Assembly (NCBI RefSeq): GCF_900129545.1
Contig: NZ_FQWB01000001.1
Location: forward strand, 372,001-436,000
DNA: 64,000 nt
Reading direction: 5' to 3'
From: Flavobacterium fluvii
GTDB lineage: Bacteria > Bacteroidota > Bacteroidia > Flavobacteriales > Flavobacteriaceae
Of this stretch, positions 35,904-45,172 are shown one piece after another; the first letter of the stretch is position 1, and each line of letters starts with the position of its first letter. The translations under genes were made by a program, and so were the position numbers. The notes under the pieces were generated by a model. It was not told where the DNA came from. It saw nothing but the letters and a program-made list of their open reading frames with translations, and did not search any database.

Positions 35904-36473
35904 TTAGGATTTAAGTTTTAGGACTTCTTCTACTATTGATGGAAAATATTTTTGTTCCAATTCGTGTATTTTTTCAGCCACAACCTCAGGTGTGTCCGTA
36001 ATCAACACGGTTACCTTTTTTTGAAAAATAATATTTCCTTCATCATAATTTTCATTTACATAATGAATGGAGATTCCCGTTTCCTTTTCCTTGTTTTCGA
36101 CAATCGCTTTATGCACATTCATGCCGTACATTCCTTTTCCACCATACTTTGGCAACAAGGCTGGATGCACGTTTATTATTTTATCGGGATACTGTGCTAT
36201 AATATTTTCGGGGAATTTTAATAAAAATCCGGCAAGAACTATCAAATCGGGCTGAATGGCAATTAATTTTTGTAGTATTTTGTCGCTATTTAATTCTTCT
36301 CTGGAAAAAATTTCTGTTGGAACCTGAAAATTTTTAGCTCTTTCAATTACATAAGCCTTTGGATTGTTTGTAAAAACAGAAACGACTGTTCCTATACTGG
36401 TACTTTTAAAATGTTTTATAATGTTTTCAGCATTAGTACCCGATCCAGAAGCAAAAATTACTATTTTTTTCAT
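35904..36473 (-). CDS. purN: Phosphoribosylglycinamide formyltransferase
   Basis: Transfers a formyl group from 10-formyl-THF to GAR, the third step of purine synthesis. The open frame reaches 36491, but MKKIVIFASGSGTNAENII at 36473 is the typical N-terminus (189 residues). GSGTNAENI binds the GAR phosphate. The catalytic Asn-His-Asp set is visible in INVHPALLPKYGGKGMYG and in ENYDEGNII. It is divergent from acpP and upstream of rnhA, an arrangement I regard as common in Flavobacteria. Confidence 0.95.
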   Translation of the reverse strand: MKKIVIFASGSGTNAENIIKHFKSTSIGTVVSVFTNNPKAYVIERAKNFQVPTEIFSREELNSDKILQKLIAIQPDLIVLAGFLLKFPENIIAQYPDKIINVHPALLPKYGGKGMYGMNVHKAIVENKEKETGISIHYVNENYDEGNIIFQKKVTVLITDTPEVVAEKIHELEQKYFPSIVEEVLKLKS

Positions 36474-36590
36474 ATTTTTAACAGATTTCAATACTGCAAA
36501 AAAAAGAATAAAAAGTGATAATAAATAACATTAACGGCTCTTTGTGAAATTTATTTTATAAATTAGCTGTCACATTTATTAACTAAATAG

Positions 36591-36619
36591 TTGTTTTAAA
36601 ATAAAGTTTTTTATTTTTG
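36591..36619 (+). promoter_or_regulatory. acpP-fabF-rnc promoter
   Basis: TTG (36591) with an 18-base spacer to TATTTTTG (36612-36619), 29 bases before the acpP ATG. Confidence 0.7.
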
Positions 36620-36648
36620 CCAACAATTAAAATTTAAAATTAAAGATT

Positions 36649-36885
36649 ATGTCAGACATTGCATCAAGAGTAAAAGCGATTATCGTAGACAAATTAGGTG
36701 TTGACGAAAACGAAGTTGTAACAGAAGCTAGCTTCACTAATGATTTAGGAGCTGACTCATTAGACACTGTAGAGCTTATTATGGAGTTCGAAAAAGAATT
36801 TGACATCCAAATTCCAGACGATCAAGCAGAGAATATCGCTACTGTAGGTCAAGCAATTTCTTATATCGAAGAAGCTAAGAAATAA
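36649..36885 (+). CDS. acpP: Acyl carrier protein
   Basis: A 78-residue acidic protein that carries growing acyl chains on a phosphopantetheine arm attached to S37 in [15 protein letters not shown]. The length and four-helix pattern are standard. It is the first gene of acpP-fabF-rnc. The stop is followed by a strong hairpin, so ACP mRNA is likely made in excess of the downstream genes. Confidence 0.97.
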   Translation: MSDIASRVKAIIVDKLGVDENEVVTEASFTNDLGADSLDTVELIMEFEKEFDIQIPDDQAENIATVGQAISYIEEAKK

Positions 36886-36891
36886 TAAAAA

Positions 36892-36934
36892 AACACCCGT
36901 TTATATTTTATTGTAAACGGGTGTTATTATTTTT
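36892..36934 (+). terminator. Terminator/attenuator after acpP
   Basis: A perfect 12-bp stem AACACCCGTTTA / TAAACGGGTGTT with a 10-base loop and a following T-rich tract. Confidence 0.75.
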
Positions 36935-36985
36935 TAAAATTAAATTCCGGATTGAATTTCAATCAAAAATGATATTTATAATAAC

Positions 36986-37030
36986 ACCCATGGCTCTTTT
37001 GTGATATCAATACAGCAAGAAAGCATGGGT
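36986..37030 (+). other. Second hairpin in the acpP-fabF gap
   Basis: ACCCATG (36986-36992) / CATGGGT (37024-37030) with a 31-base loop, then TTTATTTG. It ends 33 bases before the fabF ATG. It may be a leader structure or a second weak terminator. Confidence 0.4.
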
Positions 37031-37063
37031 TTTATTTGTTTAAAAATACTAATTTAATAAATT

Positions 37064-38317
37064 ATGGAATTAAGGCGAGTTGTTGTAACAGGTCTAGGTG
37101 CTCTTACTCCTATTGGGAATACTATTCAAGAGTATTGGAACGGTCTTATTAACGGCGTTAGTGGAGCTGCTCCAATAACTTATTACGACCCTTCAAAGTT
37201 TAGAACACATTTTGCATGCGAGTTAAAAAACTTCAATGTTGAAGATTTTATAGACAGGAAAGAAGCTCGAAAAATGGACCGTTATGCTCAATATGCACTG
37301 GTTGCAGCCGAGGAAGCCGTACAAGATGCCGGTTTTAATTTTGAAAAATTAGACAAAGACAGAGTCGGCGTTATCTGGGGTTCTGGTATTGGCGGATTGG
37401 AAACTTTTCAAATAGAAGTTCTTAATTATGCAGCCGGAGACGGTACACCAAAATTCAATCCTTTCTTTATACCAAAAATGATTGCCGATATAGCAGGTGG
37501 TCACATTTCGATTAAATACGGTTTTAGAGGCCCTAATTTCACGACCGTTTCGGCTTGTGCTTCATCTACAAATGCCATTATTGATGCTTTCAATTATATT
37601 CGATTGGGTCATGCTGATGCTATGGTAACAGGAGGTTCAGAAGCTGCAGTAACGATTGCGGGGATGGGTGGATTCAATGCCATGCACGCTCTTTCGACAA
37701 GAAATGACGATCCAAAAACCGCTTCCAGACCTATGGACAAAGACCGTGACGGTTTTGTTTTAGGCGAAGGTGCAGGTGCTTTAATCCTTGAAGAATACGA
37801 ACATGCCGTAGCCCGTGGAGCAACTATTTATTGCGAAATTGGTGGCGGTGGAATGTCGGCAGATGCTTATCATATTACGGCTCCACATCCAGAAGGACTG
37901 GGTGCAAAAAACGTGATGCTAAACTGTTTGAGAGATGCCGGATTAAAACCTACCGATGTTGATGGCGTGAATATGCACGGAACTTCGACACCGCTTGGCG
38001 ACTTGGCAGAATCTAAAGCCATTGAAACTGTTTTTGGAGAACATGCTTACACCATGAATTTGAATTCCACAAAATCAATGACGGGACACTTGCTAGGTGC
38101 AGCCGGCGCAATAGAAACCATCTCTTCCATCCTTTCGATAAAACACGGAATTATTCCTCCAACAATCAATCATTTTACCGATGATGAAAGCATTAATTCT
38201 AAATTAAACTTTACTTTTAATGTTGCCCAAAAAAGAGACGTGAATGTCTTGATGAGTAATACTTTTGGTTTTGGCGGACATAATGCTTGTGTATTGGTAA
38301 AAAAACTAGATTATTAA
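37064..38317 (+). CDS. fabF: 3-oxoacyl-ACP synthase II
   Basis: Condenses malonyl-ACP with acyl-ACP during fatty acid elongation. The 417 residues contain the Cys-His-His active site: C165 in TVSACASSTNA, His in NMHGTSTPLGD and His in STKSMTGHLLGAAGA. The last segment is FGFGGHNACVL. The length is typical. rnc begins 8 bases after the stop. Confidence 0.97.
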   Translation: MELRRVVVTGLGALTPIGNTIQEYWNGLINGVSGAAPITYYDPSKFRTHFACELKNFNVEDFIDRKEARKMDRYAQYALVAAEEAVQDAGFNFEKLDKDRVGVIWGSGIGGLETFQIEVLNYAAGDGTPKFNPFFIPKMIADIAGGHISIKYGFRGPNFTTVSACASSTNAIIDAFNYIRLGHADAMVTGGSEAAVTIAGMGGFNAMHALSTRNDDPKTASRPMDKDRDGFVLGEGAGALILEEYEHAVARGATIYCEIGGGGMSADAYHITAPHPEGLGAKNVMLNCLRDAGLKPTDVDGVNMHGTSTPLGDLAESKAIETVFGEHAYTMNLNSTKSMTGHLLGAAGAIETISSILSIKHGIIPPTINHFTDDESINSKLNFTFNVAQKRDVNVLMSNTFGFGGHNACVLVKKLDY

Positions 38318-38325
38318 TTATATCA

Positions 38326-39072
38326 ATGCAAATGCGTATAATTAAAAAAATATTTTCAAAATCCCGTTCTCTTGAAGACGGGATTTTTTTTGATGCTATA
38401 CGTAAGGTTTTGGGGTTTGACCCAAAAATGCTCGATTACTACAAAAAAGCATTTACCCACCGCTCCTCGAATAAGCTGGATGAACAAGGAAACGCAATTA
38501 ATTATGAACGCCTAGAATTTCTGGGTGATGCCATGTTAAGTTCTGTAATTGCGGCGCATTTATTCAACAAAGCTCCTGCTGGAGACGAAGGTTATCTTAC
38601 AAAAATGAGGTCGAAAATTGTTAGCAGGGAACATCTGAACGAATTGGGAAAAGATTTGAATCTCATTCGATTCATAGAGAGCAAAGTTCCCGTACAACAT
38701 TTTGGAGAGAACATTCACGGCAATATTTTTGAATCTTTGGTTGGTGCCATCTATCTGGATAGAGGCTATAATTATTGCGAAAAATTCATCCAGAAAAGAG
38801 TCGTGATTCCTTATGTGGACATTGCCCGATTGGAAGGAAAAGTGATCAGTTACAAAAGTCTGCTCATAGAATGGTGTCAAAAAGAAAAAAAACAATTTCA
38901 CTATGACATATTTGAGGATAACGGAATAGATGGACAACGATTATTTGGGGTAAAACTGAGTATCGACGACAAAGTAATTGCAAAAGCAAGAGCAACTTCT
39001 AAAAAGAAAGCCGAAGAAAAAGCATCGCAACGTGCTTATTTTGCATTTCAAAAAAAAATTGACAATAAATGA
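38326..39072 (+). CDS. rnc: Ribonuclease III
   Basis: Double-stranded RNA endonuclease for rRNA and mRNA processing. I choose the ATG at 38326, 8 bases after the fabF stop (248 residues); a second ATG at 38332 is equally plausible. The frame itself continues into fabF. The catalytic signature is NYERLEFLGDAML, with a second Glu/Asp pair in GNIFESLVGAIYLDRG. A dsRNA-binding domain ends the protein (ARATSKKKAEEKASQRAYFAF). Pairing with fabF is common in many bacteria. Confidence 0.95.
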   Translation: MQMRIIKKIFSKSRSLEDGIFFDAIRKVLGFDPKMLDYYKKAFTHRSSNKLDEQGNAINYERLEFLGDAMLSSVIAAHLFNKAPAGDEGYLTKMRSKIVSREHLNELGKDLNLIRFIESKVPVQHFGENIHGNIFESLVGAIYLDRGYNYCEKFIQKRVVIPYVDIARLEGKVISYKSLLIEWCQKEKKQFHYDIFEDNGIDGQRLFGVKLSIDDKVIAKARATSKKKAEEKASQRAYFAFQKKIDNK

Positions 39073-39186
39073 TTACAACAAGATGTTAGCTACATCGTTT
39101 TCGAATATAAAATAACAAAATCATCCGTTTTGATAGGTAAATGCTTGCGATAGAAATACTATCTTTACATCTTATTTTTTCATGAA

Positions 39187-39675
39187 ATGGCTATTCATAA
39201 ATTGGATCTTGGCGAGTTTGACGAAATAGATTATCATCTTATTGCTATTCATACTTCGTTGGAAGATTATCGGCTGGCTTATTTCATCAATCAAAAGCTT
39301 CCAATAAATTTGGGCAAAAACAAGAATGAAATTCAAATCAACATAAAAGAAGGAGAGACAAAATTCTCGCGATTTTATTATTACGATGTCGAAAAAGAGA
39401 TTTTCTGGAATTTAATTCAAAACAAAAACGAAGTCATACAACAAAAAAATAACAGTGGAGGAAATCTATTTTCGAATATAAACATGGAAGTTTCAACAAA
39501 AGTCTATTTGCTTCCCGAATTCAAAAAAGTAGATTATTTTTTAAAAATTGAAAATATGGACAAGGCCACGGATTTGTTAAAAATACAATCCATATTAAAT
39601 ACAATAGAAAGCATATCAACGGCATATTCCGTTGAAACAAATAAAATAAAATCAAAAAATAATTTAATTTTTTAA
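39187..39675 (+). CDS. IPExxxVDY family protein
   Basis: A 162-residue protein of unknown function typical of Bacteroidota. It is named for a motif present here as LPEFKKVDYFLKI at about residue 117. There is no signal peptide and no transmembrane segment; it is probably cytoplasmic. It ends five bases before pyk and follows rnc by 114 bases, so it is probably co-transcribed with pyk. Confidence 0.85.
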   Translation: MAIHKLDLGEFDEIDYHLIAIHTSLEDYRLAYFINQKLPINLGKNKNEIQINIKEGETKFSRFYYYDVEKEIFWNLIQNKNEVIQQKNNSGGNLFSNINMEVSTKVYLLPEFKKVDYFLKIENMDKATDLLKIQSILNTIESISTAYSVETNKIKSKNNLIF

Positions 39676-39680
39676 TACAA

Positions 39681-41111
39681 ATGATTACAAACAAAAAGAC
39701 TAAAATTGTAGCCACACTAGGACCTGCATGTAGTACAAGAGAAATCATAAAAGACATGGTTGACGCAGGTGTAAATGTGTTCAGAATAAATTTTTCACAT
39801 GCGGATTATGAAGATGTTAAACAAAAAATCAATATAATTAGAGGTCTTAACGAAGAATTTGGACACACTACCGCAATTCTTGCAGACTTGCAAGGTCCTA
39901 AACTTCGTGTAGGTGTCATGGAAGATGGTGTCGTGGTAAATGACGGTGATTTAATCACGTTTACAACTGCCGAAGACATACTTGGTACTGCCAAAAAAGT
40001 TTTTATGAAGTACAAAAATTTTCCAAACGATGTGAATCCTGGGGAAAAAATCTTGCTTGATGACGGTAAATTGATTTTCGAAATTGTTGAAACAGACAAA
40101 AAAACCGAAGTTGTGGCGAGAGTCCTTCAAGGAGGTGAATTGAAATCCAAAAAAGGGGTAAATCTTCCTAACACAAAAATTTCATTGCCTGCATTGACTG
40201 AAAAAGACATTGCCGATGCCATATTTGCAATAAGTCAAAATGTAGATTGGATTGCACTTTCATTCGTAAAAACTCCAGAAGATTTACAAGACCTGCAAGA
40301 ATTAATCGCAAAACATTCAGATTATAAAATTCCAATCGTTGCCAAAATAGAAATGCCGGAAGCATTGGTAAATATCGACAAGATTATTGCTTATTGCGAC
40401 GCCTTGATGGTAGCACGTGGTGATTTGGGAGTAGAACTTCCTGCACATGAAGTACCTCTTGTTCAAAAAGAATTAATTAGAAGAGCAAAAACAGCAAGAA
40501 TTCCTGTTATTGTGGCCACCCAAATGATGGAAACCATGATCACCAGCTTGACTCCTACACGTGCTGAAGTAAACGACGTTGCCAACTCGGTTATGGACGG
40601 TGCCGATGCTGTAATGCTTTCTGGAGAAACTGCTACAGGTAATTATCCTGTTCAAGTAATTCAACAAATGTCACAAATTCTTAAAGCTGTTGAAGATTCT
40701 CCGTTAATTCAAGTTCCTCAAAACACGCCTCAAATCAAAACAAACCGTTTTATCACCAAAATTGTTTGTCACCACGCAACAGTTATGGCCAACTCAATCA
40801 AAGCCAAAGCAATTTGTACTTTGACAAACAGTGGTTATACTGCTTTTCAAATTTCGGCTTGGAGACCACAATCCCATATTTTGGTTTTTACTTCCAATAA
40901 ACGAATCTTGACTCGTCTTAATTTGTTATGGGGAGTAAAATCATTTTATTATGACAGTTCCGTAAGTACGGATGACACTGTTGCTGATGTAAATGAAATT
41001 GCAAGAAAAAAAGGGTATGTAACCAAGGGTGATTTCTTGGTAAACCTTTCTGCAATGCCTCTTACCGACAAGGGTATGGTAAACACCTTGAGAGTTTCAG
41101 AAATAGAATAG
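39681..41111 (+). CDS. pyk: Pyruvate kinase
   Basis: Catalyses the last step of glycolysis, PEP plus ADP to pyruvate plus ATP. The 476 residues show the N-terminal TKIVATLGPACS and FRINFSHADY, the active-site lysine region IPIVAKIEMPEALVNID, and the Mg-binding ARGDLGVELP. The TQMMETM segment and DGADAVMLSGETATG follow. The C-terminal domain is complete but short. A clear terminator follows. Confidence 0.97.
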   Translation: MITNKKTKIVATLGPACSTREIIKDMVDAGVNVFRINFSHADYEDVKQKINIIRGLNEEFGHTTAILADLQGPKLRVGVMEDGVVVNDGDLITFTTAEDILGTAKKVFMKYKNFPNDVNPGEKILLDDGKLIFEIVETDKKTEVVARVLQGGELKSKKGVNLPNTKISLPALTEKDIADAIFAISQNVDWIALSFVKTPEDLQDLQELIAKHSDYKIPIVAKIEMPEALVNIDKIIAYCDALMVARGDLGVELPAHEVPLVQKELIRRAKTARIPVIVATQMMETMITSLTPTRAEVNDVANSVMDGADAVMLSGETATGNYPVQVIQQMSQILKAVEDSPLIQVPQNTPQIKTNRFITKIVCHHATVMANSIKAKAICTLTNSGYTAFQISAWRPQSHILVFTSNKRILTRLNLLWGVKSFYYDSSVSTDDTVADVNEIARKKGYVTKGDFLVNLSAMPLTDKGMVNTLRVSEIE

Positions 41112-41133
41112 TGTAAGCTGTCAAATCAATAAC

Positions 41134-41168
41134 AAATCCGTGTCAATAAAATGGCACGGATTTTTTTG
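41134..41168 (+). terminator. pyk terminator
   Basis: AAATCCGTG / CACGGATTT stem with a loop of about 12 bases, followed by T residues. Confidence 0.85.
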
Positions 41169-41227
41169 TTTAGGCACCTAATGAAAAAAATTAAGAATAA
41201 TTAAACATTCTTCTACAGAAAATATTC

Positions 41228-41235
41228 TACTTTTG
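41228..41235 (+). promoter_or_regulatory. -7 box of the Bax1-inhibitor-like gene
   Basis: TACTTTTG, 21 bases before the ATG at 41257. Its position inside the longer open frame argues against a start at the TTG at 41233. Confidence 0.5.
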
Positions 41236-41256
41236 AAAAAACTAACATTTTATACT

Positions 41257-42030
41257 ATGGCTTTCGAATCGAAAAACCCGTTTTTAACCAATAAATCTTT
41301 TACGGCCACATCGGCTTCATCTGACAACAAAGTGCATCAAGCCACTCTTATTGATTACAATCAAGAGATGACTTTGTCTGGAACAATCAACAAAACTTTA
41401 ATCTTGTTTCTATTGCTTACGGCATCGGCCATCGTGGTTTGGTGGATGGCTTTTAATGGAATGAATCCGTTGTTGCCTGCTATTGGAGGCGCAATTGTGG
41501 GATTAATTTTAGTAGTGATTGCCGCTTTTAAACCTCAATATTCACCCGTTTTGGCTCCAGGTTACGCCTTGTTCGAAGGCTTGTTCATAGGAGGCGTATC
41601 AGCAATTTTTGAGGCAAAATATCCAGGAATCGTGATTCAGGCTGTCGGCGCCACATTTGTGACATTTGCTGTCTGTCTTGGACTGTATAAGTTTAAAATT
41701 GTACAAGTAACCGAGCAGTTCAAATCGGTTGTTGTTGCGGCAACGCTTGCCATTGCCACCTATTACTTAATTTCCTGGTTAGTTTCCATATTTACCAGCT
41801 ATACTCCTGCACATTATGGCAATTCTATGATGAGTATCGGCATCAGTGTTTTCGTGATTGTAATTGCTGCATTAAACTTATTCTTGGATTTTGATAGAAT
41901 TGAAAAAGGAGTACAAGAAAAAATGCCTAAATTCATGGAATGGTTTGGCGCCATGGGATTGATGATAACCTTGGTTTGGTTGTACATCGAGTTTTTAAGA
42001 TTGCTTTCCAAACTTTCGAGCAGGGATTAA
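41257..42030 (+). CDS. Bax inhibitor-1/YccA family membrane protein
   Basis: A 257-residue integral membrane protein of the BI-1-like family (E. coli YccA, YbhL). Seven hydrophobic segments are visible, among them LILFLLLTASAIVVWWMAF and FVIVIAALNLFLDFDRIEKG. The latter holds the acidic residues thought to bind Ca or H+ in the family, and WFGAMGLMITLVWLYIEFLRLL ends it. I start at the ATG at 41257 because a -7 box overlaps the upstream extension. YccA in E. coli modulates FtsH proteolysis; the role here is unknown. Confidence 0.92.
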   Translation: MAFESKNPFLTNKSFTATSASSDNKVHQATLIDYNQEMTLSGTINKTLILFLLLTASAIVVWWMAFNGMNPLLPAIGGAIVGLILVVIAAFKPQYSPVLAPGYALFEGLFIGGVSAIFEAKYPGIVIQAVGATFVTFAVCLGLYKFKIVQVTEQFKSVVVAATLAIATYYLISWLVSIFTSYTPAHYGNSMMSIGISVFVIVIAALNLFLDFDRIEKGVQEKMPKFMEWFGAMGLMITLVWLYIEFLRLLSKLSSRD

Positions 42031-42046
42031 ATAAAAAACATATTCT

Positions 42047-42074
42047 AAAACCACGCCCGAAAGCGTGGTTTTTT
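42047..42074. terminator. Bidirectional terminator between the BI-1 gene and dinB
   Basis: AAAACCACGC / GCGTGGTTTT stem with a 6-base loop, between convergent genes. Confidence 0.85.
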
Positions 42075-42076
42075 CG

Positions 42077-43159
42077 TTAAAAAGCAAATTTCAACTGCAC
42101 CACAACCGTCTTTTTTTCTTCGGTGTTGAGATTGCTCAGGGAAATTCCCAACAATCGAACAGAATCTTTCATTCGCTCTTGAAACAAGAGTTCTTTGACC
42201 GTTTCCATGATCAATCCCTTGTCGGAAATAAAGTAAGGCATCGTTTTACTGCGGGTTTGCTGCGTAAAATCGCTGTATTTTATTTTCAAGGTTACCGTTT
42301 TTCCAGCAATGCCGTGTTTTTTTAGTCTTTTTTCCAATGAATTGGCAATCTTTTCCAACTGTTCCATCATAAAAATCTCGGAAGAAAGGTTGACGTCAAA
42401 AGTATGTTCCGCTGCCACAGATTTGGTTATTCTATCTGATTTTACTTCGCTGTTGTGAATGCCTCGCACCACATTATAATAGAAATTTCCTGATTTCCCG
42501 AAATGCTTTTCGAGAAATTCCAAGGACTTGCTTTTCAATTCCAATCCCGTAAAAATGCCTAATTGGTACATTTTTTCGGTAGTAACCTTCCCCACTCCAT
42601 AAAATTTTCGAATGGGCAAGACTTCCAAAAAAGGAATGACTTCATCCGGATTGACCGTTTTTTGACCATTGGGTTTGTTGTAATCACTGGCAATTTTGGC
42701 CACAAATTTATTGATTGAAATCCCTGCCGAAGCAGTCAAACCAACTTCATTGAGAATCCGAAGTCTTATTTCTTGAGCCAATAATGTGGCACTCGGATTT
42801 CCTTTTTTGTTTACCGTGACATCAAGATAGGCTTCATCCAACGACAATGGCTCGACCAAATCAGTGTATTCGTGGAATATGGTTCTTATTTTGTTGGATA
42901 TTTCTTTGTAACGGTCAAATCGGGGTCTAACAAAAATTAAATCGGGACAATGCTTCTTTGCCAAAACCCCACTGATGGCACTTCGAACTCCAAATTTTCT
43001 GGCTTCATAACTTGCCGCTGCCACCACGCCACGATTTTCTGCACCGCCAACGGCAATGGGTTTTCCTCGCAAAACCGGATTGTCCATTTGCTCCACCGAA
43101 GCAAAAAAAGCATCCATGTCAATGTGTATGATTTTTCTATTGGGATTCATTTCTGGCAT
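42077..43159 (-). CDS. dinB: DNA polymerase IV
   Basis: A Y-family translesion polymerase. The 360 residues carry the metal-binding motifs HIDMDAFFASVEQ at about 12 and EPLSLDEAYLDV at about 103, a helix-hairpin-helix (IRKFYGVGKVTTEKMYQLGI) and a little-finger domain. No clear C-terminal beta-clamp peptide was picked out. The ATG at 43159 lies only 4 bases after a possible -7 box, so the ATG at 43150 (MNPNRKIIHIDMD) may be the real start. Confidence 0.94.
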   Translation of the reverse strand: MPEMNPNRKIIHIDMDAFFASVEQMDNPVLRGKPIAVGGAENRGVVAAASYEARKFGVRSAISGVLAKKHCPDLIFVRPRFDRYKEISNKIRTIFHEYTDLVEPLSLDEAYLDVTVNKKGNPSATLLAQEIRLRILNEVGLTASAGISINKFVAKIASDYNKPNGQKTVNPDEVIPFLEVLPIRKFYGVGKVTTEKMYQLGIFTGLELKSKSLEFLEKHFGKSGNFYYNVVRGIHNSEVKSDRITKSVAAEHTFDVNLSSEIFMMEQLEKIANSLEKRLKKHGIAGKTVTLKIKYSDFTQQTRSKTMPYFISDKGLIMETVKELLFQERMKDSVRLLGISLSNLNTEEKKTVVVQLKFAF

Positions 43160-43262
43160 ACAGCAAATTTATGCAAATTATTACACGTATATTAGCTTAA
43201 ATATCTTACATTTAACCTAAATTATAGGCAACAAATTAATTCATTTGATTAACAAAGAAACC

Positions 43263-44669
43263 ATGAATAAAATAGTTTACATCCTACTGCTTTTGCCAAT
43301 CCTTCTATGGAGTCAGACCAATAACACAAACAATACCGTTATCAAACATTTTTATAAAGACAAAGTGGTATCAGTGGAAGTTTGGCGAGGAACAGACAAA
43401 ATAATAGACAGTCTCAAAACCTATTATTCTAACGGAAAGCTAAACGAGATTTTTTATTATGATGACAAAGGACATAAAAACTCCAATTGTTTTCAATACA
43501 ACGGACAAGGAGAAAAATTGGTTACTTGGAATTTTTCTCACGGAAAATTGTTGAGCAGAATAGACCATAAATTGCCTTTTAACAATAAAGAAACCATAGA
43601 AGTAGCAAAAAAACATCTTCAATTACTTACTGAATTAAACACAAAAACCAACTACAACCCCATAAAAATAGATGATTTATTCAAAAGAGGCAATTTAAGG
43701 GCTCGTCTTGGAAATAAAACATTGGCTCTTGACGATTTAAAAAAGGTGGAATGGATAATAAATAAAAACGCCAAAGATACAACCAAAGTAATTTCGGAAT
43801 CCGCAAAGGCAAACAGGGAAAAATTCAAAAGCAGTCTTTACGACATGATTGCTAACATATATGGAAGTCTTGAAATGGAAAATTGCACTTTTCATTACTA
43901 TTATAAAGCGATGGCCGCAGCGCCAAAAGACAATCGTATTTTATACAATTTTGCCAATTATTTACAACAAAAAAAATCCAATGATTTGGCTCTCCATTAT
44001 TTAGAAAAAATTATTGCAGAACAACCTGAACACGGCCATGCAAGGTGGGCGATTGCAAAATTATACAGCGATATGGGAGAATATGAAAAAGCCATGGAGA
44101 ATATTAACGCCGCTTTCCTCAAAGAAAAAACAATCATAGAACGCTCATCCGATTATGGAGGCAGGGATTTAAAAACTACTCGAGGTTTATTGTACCATAA
44201 ACTGGGCGAATCCGAAAAAGGAATTAAAGATTTGAAAGAAGCATTGGAAATGGACAAAAACAATTCGTATGCCATGAAAAATCTGGGCATTATTTACCTC
44301 GACCAAAAAAAATACAATGAAGCCTGTGCCTTGTTCGAAAAAGCGAAAAAACTCGATTACACCTTGGTTTTTGACGAGAATGATCTTGATGCTTTATTGA
44401 AAAACGCCTGCAACAATGTGCAAACCGAAATCGCCATTGAGAAATCTAAACCATTTGTTTTCCCTAATCCTGCCACAACGGTGATTACCATTAAAAACTA
44501 TGATTTCAAAAATTTTGGTTACGAGTTTTTTGATTTTGAATCCACTTCCGTTTTGCGCGGAAACAGTTCCGATGGCACTATTGACCTGTCGAGACTAAAC
44601 GCCGGTTTTTACATCCTTAAAGTTTTCAATACCGATTCTCCACAAACCTTTAAAATTATCAAGGAATAA
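43263..44669 (+). CDS. TPR protein with a type IX secretion sorting domain
   Basis: A 468-residue exported protein. The frame opens with a TTG at 43245, but the ATG at 43263 starts a clean signal peptide (MNKIVYILLLLPILLWSQ). An N-terminal MORN-like region (KTYYSNGKLNEIFYYDDKGH) precedes TPR repeats at about 150-390. The last 75 residues are a type A T9SS C-terminal domain: FPNPATTVITI, LSRLNAGFYILKVF and a terminal FKIIKE. It is therefore predicted to cross the outer membrane by T9SS. The partner or target is unknown. Confidence 0.85.
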   Translation: MNKIVYILLLLPILLWSQTNNTNNTVIKHFYKDKVVSVEVWRGTDKIIDSLKTYYSNGKLNEIFYYDDKGHKNSNCFQYNGQGEKLVTWNFSHGKLLSRIDHKLPFNNKETIEVAKKHLQLLTELNTKTNYNPIKIDDLFKRGNLRARLGNKTLALDDLKKVEWIINKNAKDTTKVISESAKANREKFKSSLYDMIANIYGSLEMENCTFHYYYKAMAAAPKDNRILYNFANYLQQKKSNDLALHYLEKIIAEQPEHGHARWAIAKLYSDMGEYEKAMENINAAFLKEKTIIERSSDYGGRDLKTTRGLLYHKLGESEKGIKDLKEALEMDKNNSYAMKNLGIIYLDQKKYNEACALFEKAKKLDYTLVFDENDLDALLKNACNNVQTEIAIEKSKPFVFPNPATTVITIKNYDFKNFGYEFFDFESTSVLRGNSSDGTIDLSRLNAGFYILKVFNTDSPQTFKIIKE

Positions 44670-44703
44670 TAAATTTTTCCCAAAGACTAGAATTTTACCA
44701 ATT

Positions 44704-45171
44704 ATGCTAGAAATAGAAAGAAAATTTCTCGTGACTTCGGAAGCTTTCAAAAAAGAAGCTTTTGTCCAAAATCGAATTGCACAAGGTTATTTGAGCTCAA
44801 TTCCTGAACGAACAGTTAGGGTTCGCATAAAAGAAAACAAAGGATTCCTGACCATAAAAGGAGCCTCAAACGAATCGGGCTTGTCGCGTTTTGAATGGGA
44901 AAAAGAAATTCCTGTTGATGAAGCCAAAGAATTATTGAAATTATGCGAAAAAGGTGTTATCGACAAAACCCGTTTTGAAGTAAAAACGGGAAACCACGTC
45001 TTTGAAATTGACGAGTTCCATGGAGAAAATGAAGGTTTGACTATGGCCGAAATTGAACTGGGATCAGAAACTGAAATCTTCGAAAAACCAAGTTGGCTTG
45101 GCGAAGAAGTTACCAATGACAATCGGTATTATAATTCTTATTTAAGCAAAAATCCTTACGGGAATTGGTAA
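44704..45171 (+). CDS. CYTH domain protein
   Basis: A 155-residue CYTH (CyaB/thiamine triphosphatase) tunnel-fold protein, probably an inorganic triphosphatase or a related phosphohydrolase. The N-terminal ExExK signature is LEIERKFLV, followed by RTVRVRIKENKGFLTIKG, FEWEKEIP and a FEIDEFHG acidic strand. It ends one base before the convergent RlpA gene. The length matches the short bacterial form. Confidence 0.92.
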   Translation: MLEIERKFLVTSEAFKKEAFVQNRIAQGYLSSIPERTVRVRIKENKGFLTIKGASNESGLSRFEWEKEIPVDEAKELLKLCEKGVIDKTRFEVKTGNHVFEIDEFHGENEGLTMAEIELGSETEIFEKPSWLGEEVTNDNRYYNSYLSKNPYGNW

Positions 45172-45172
45172 G

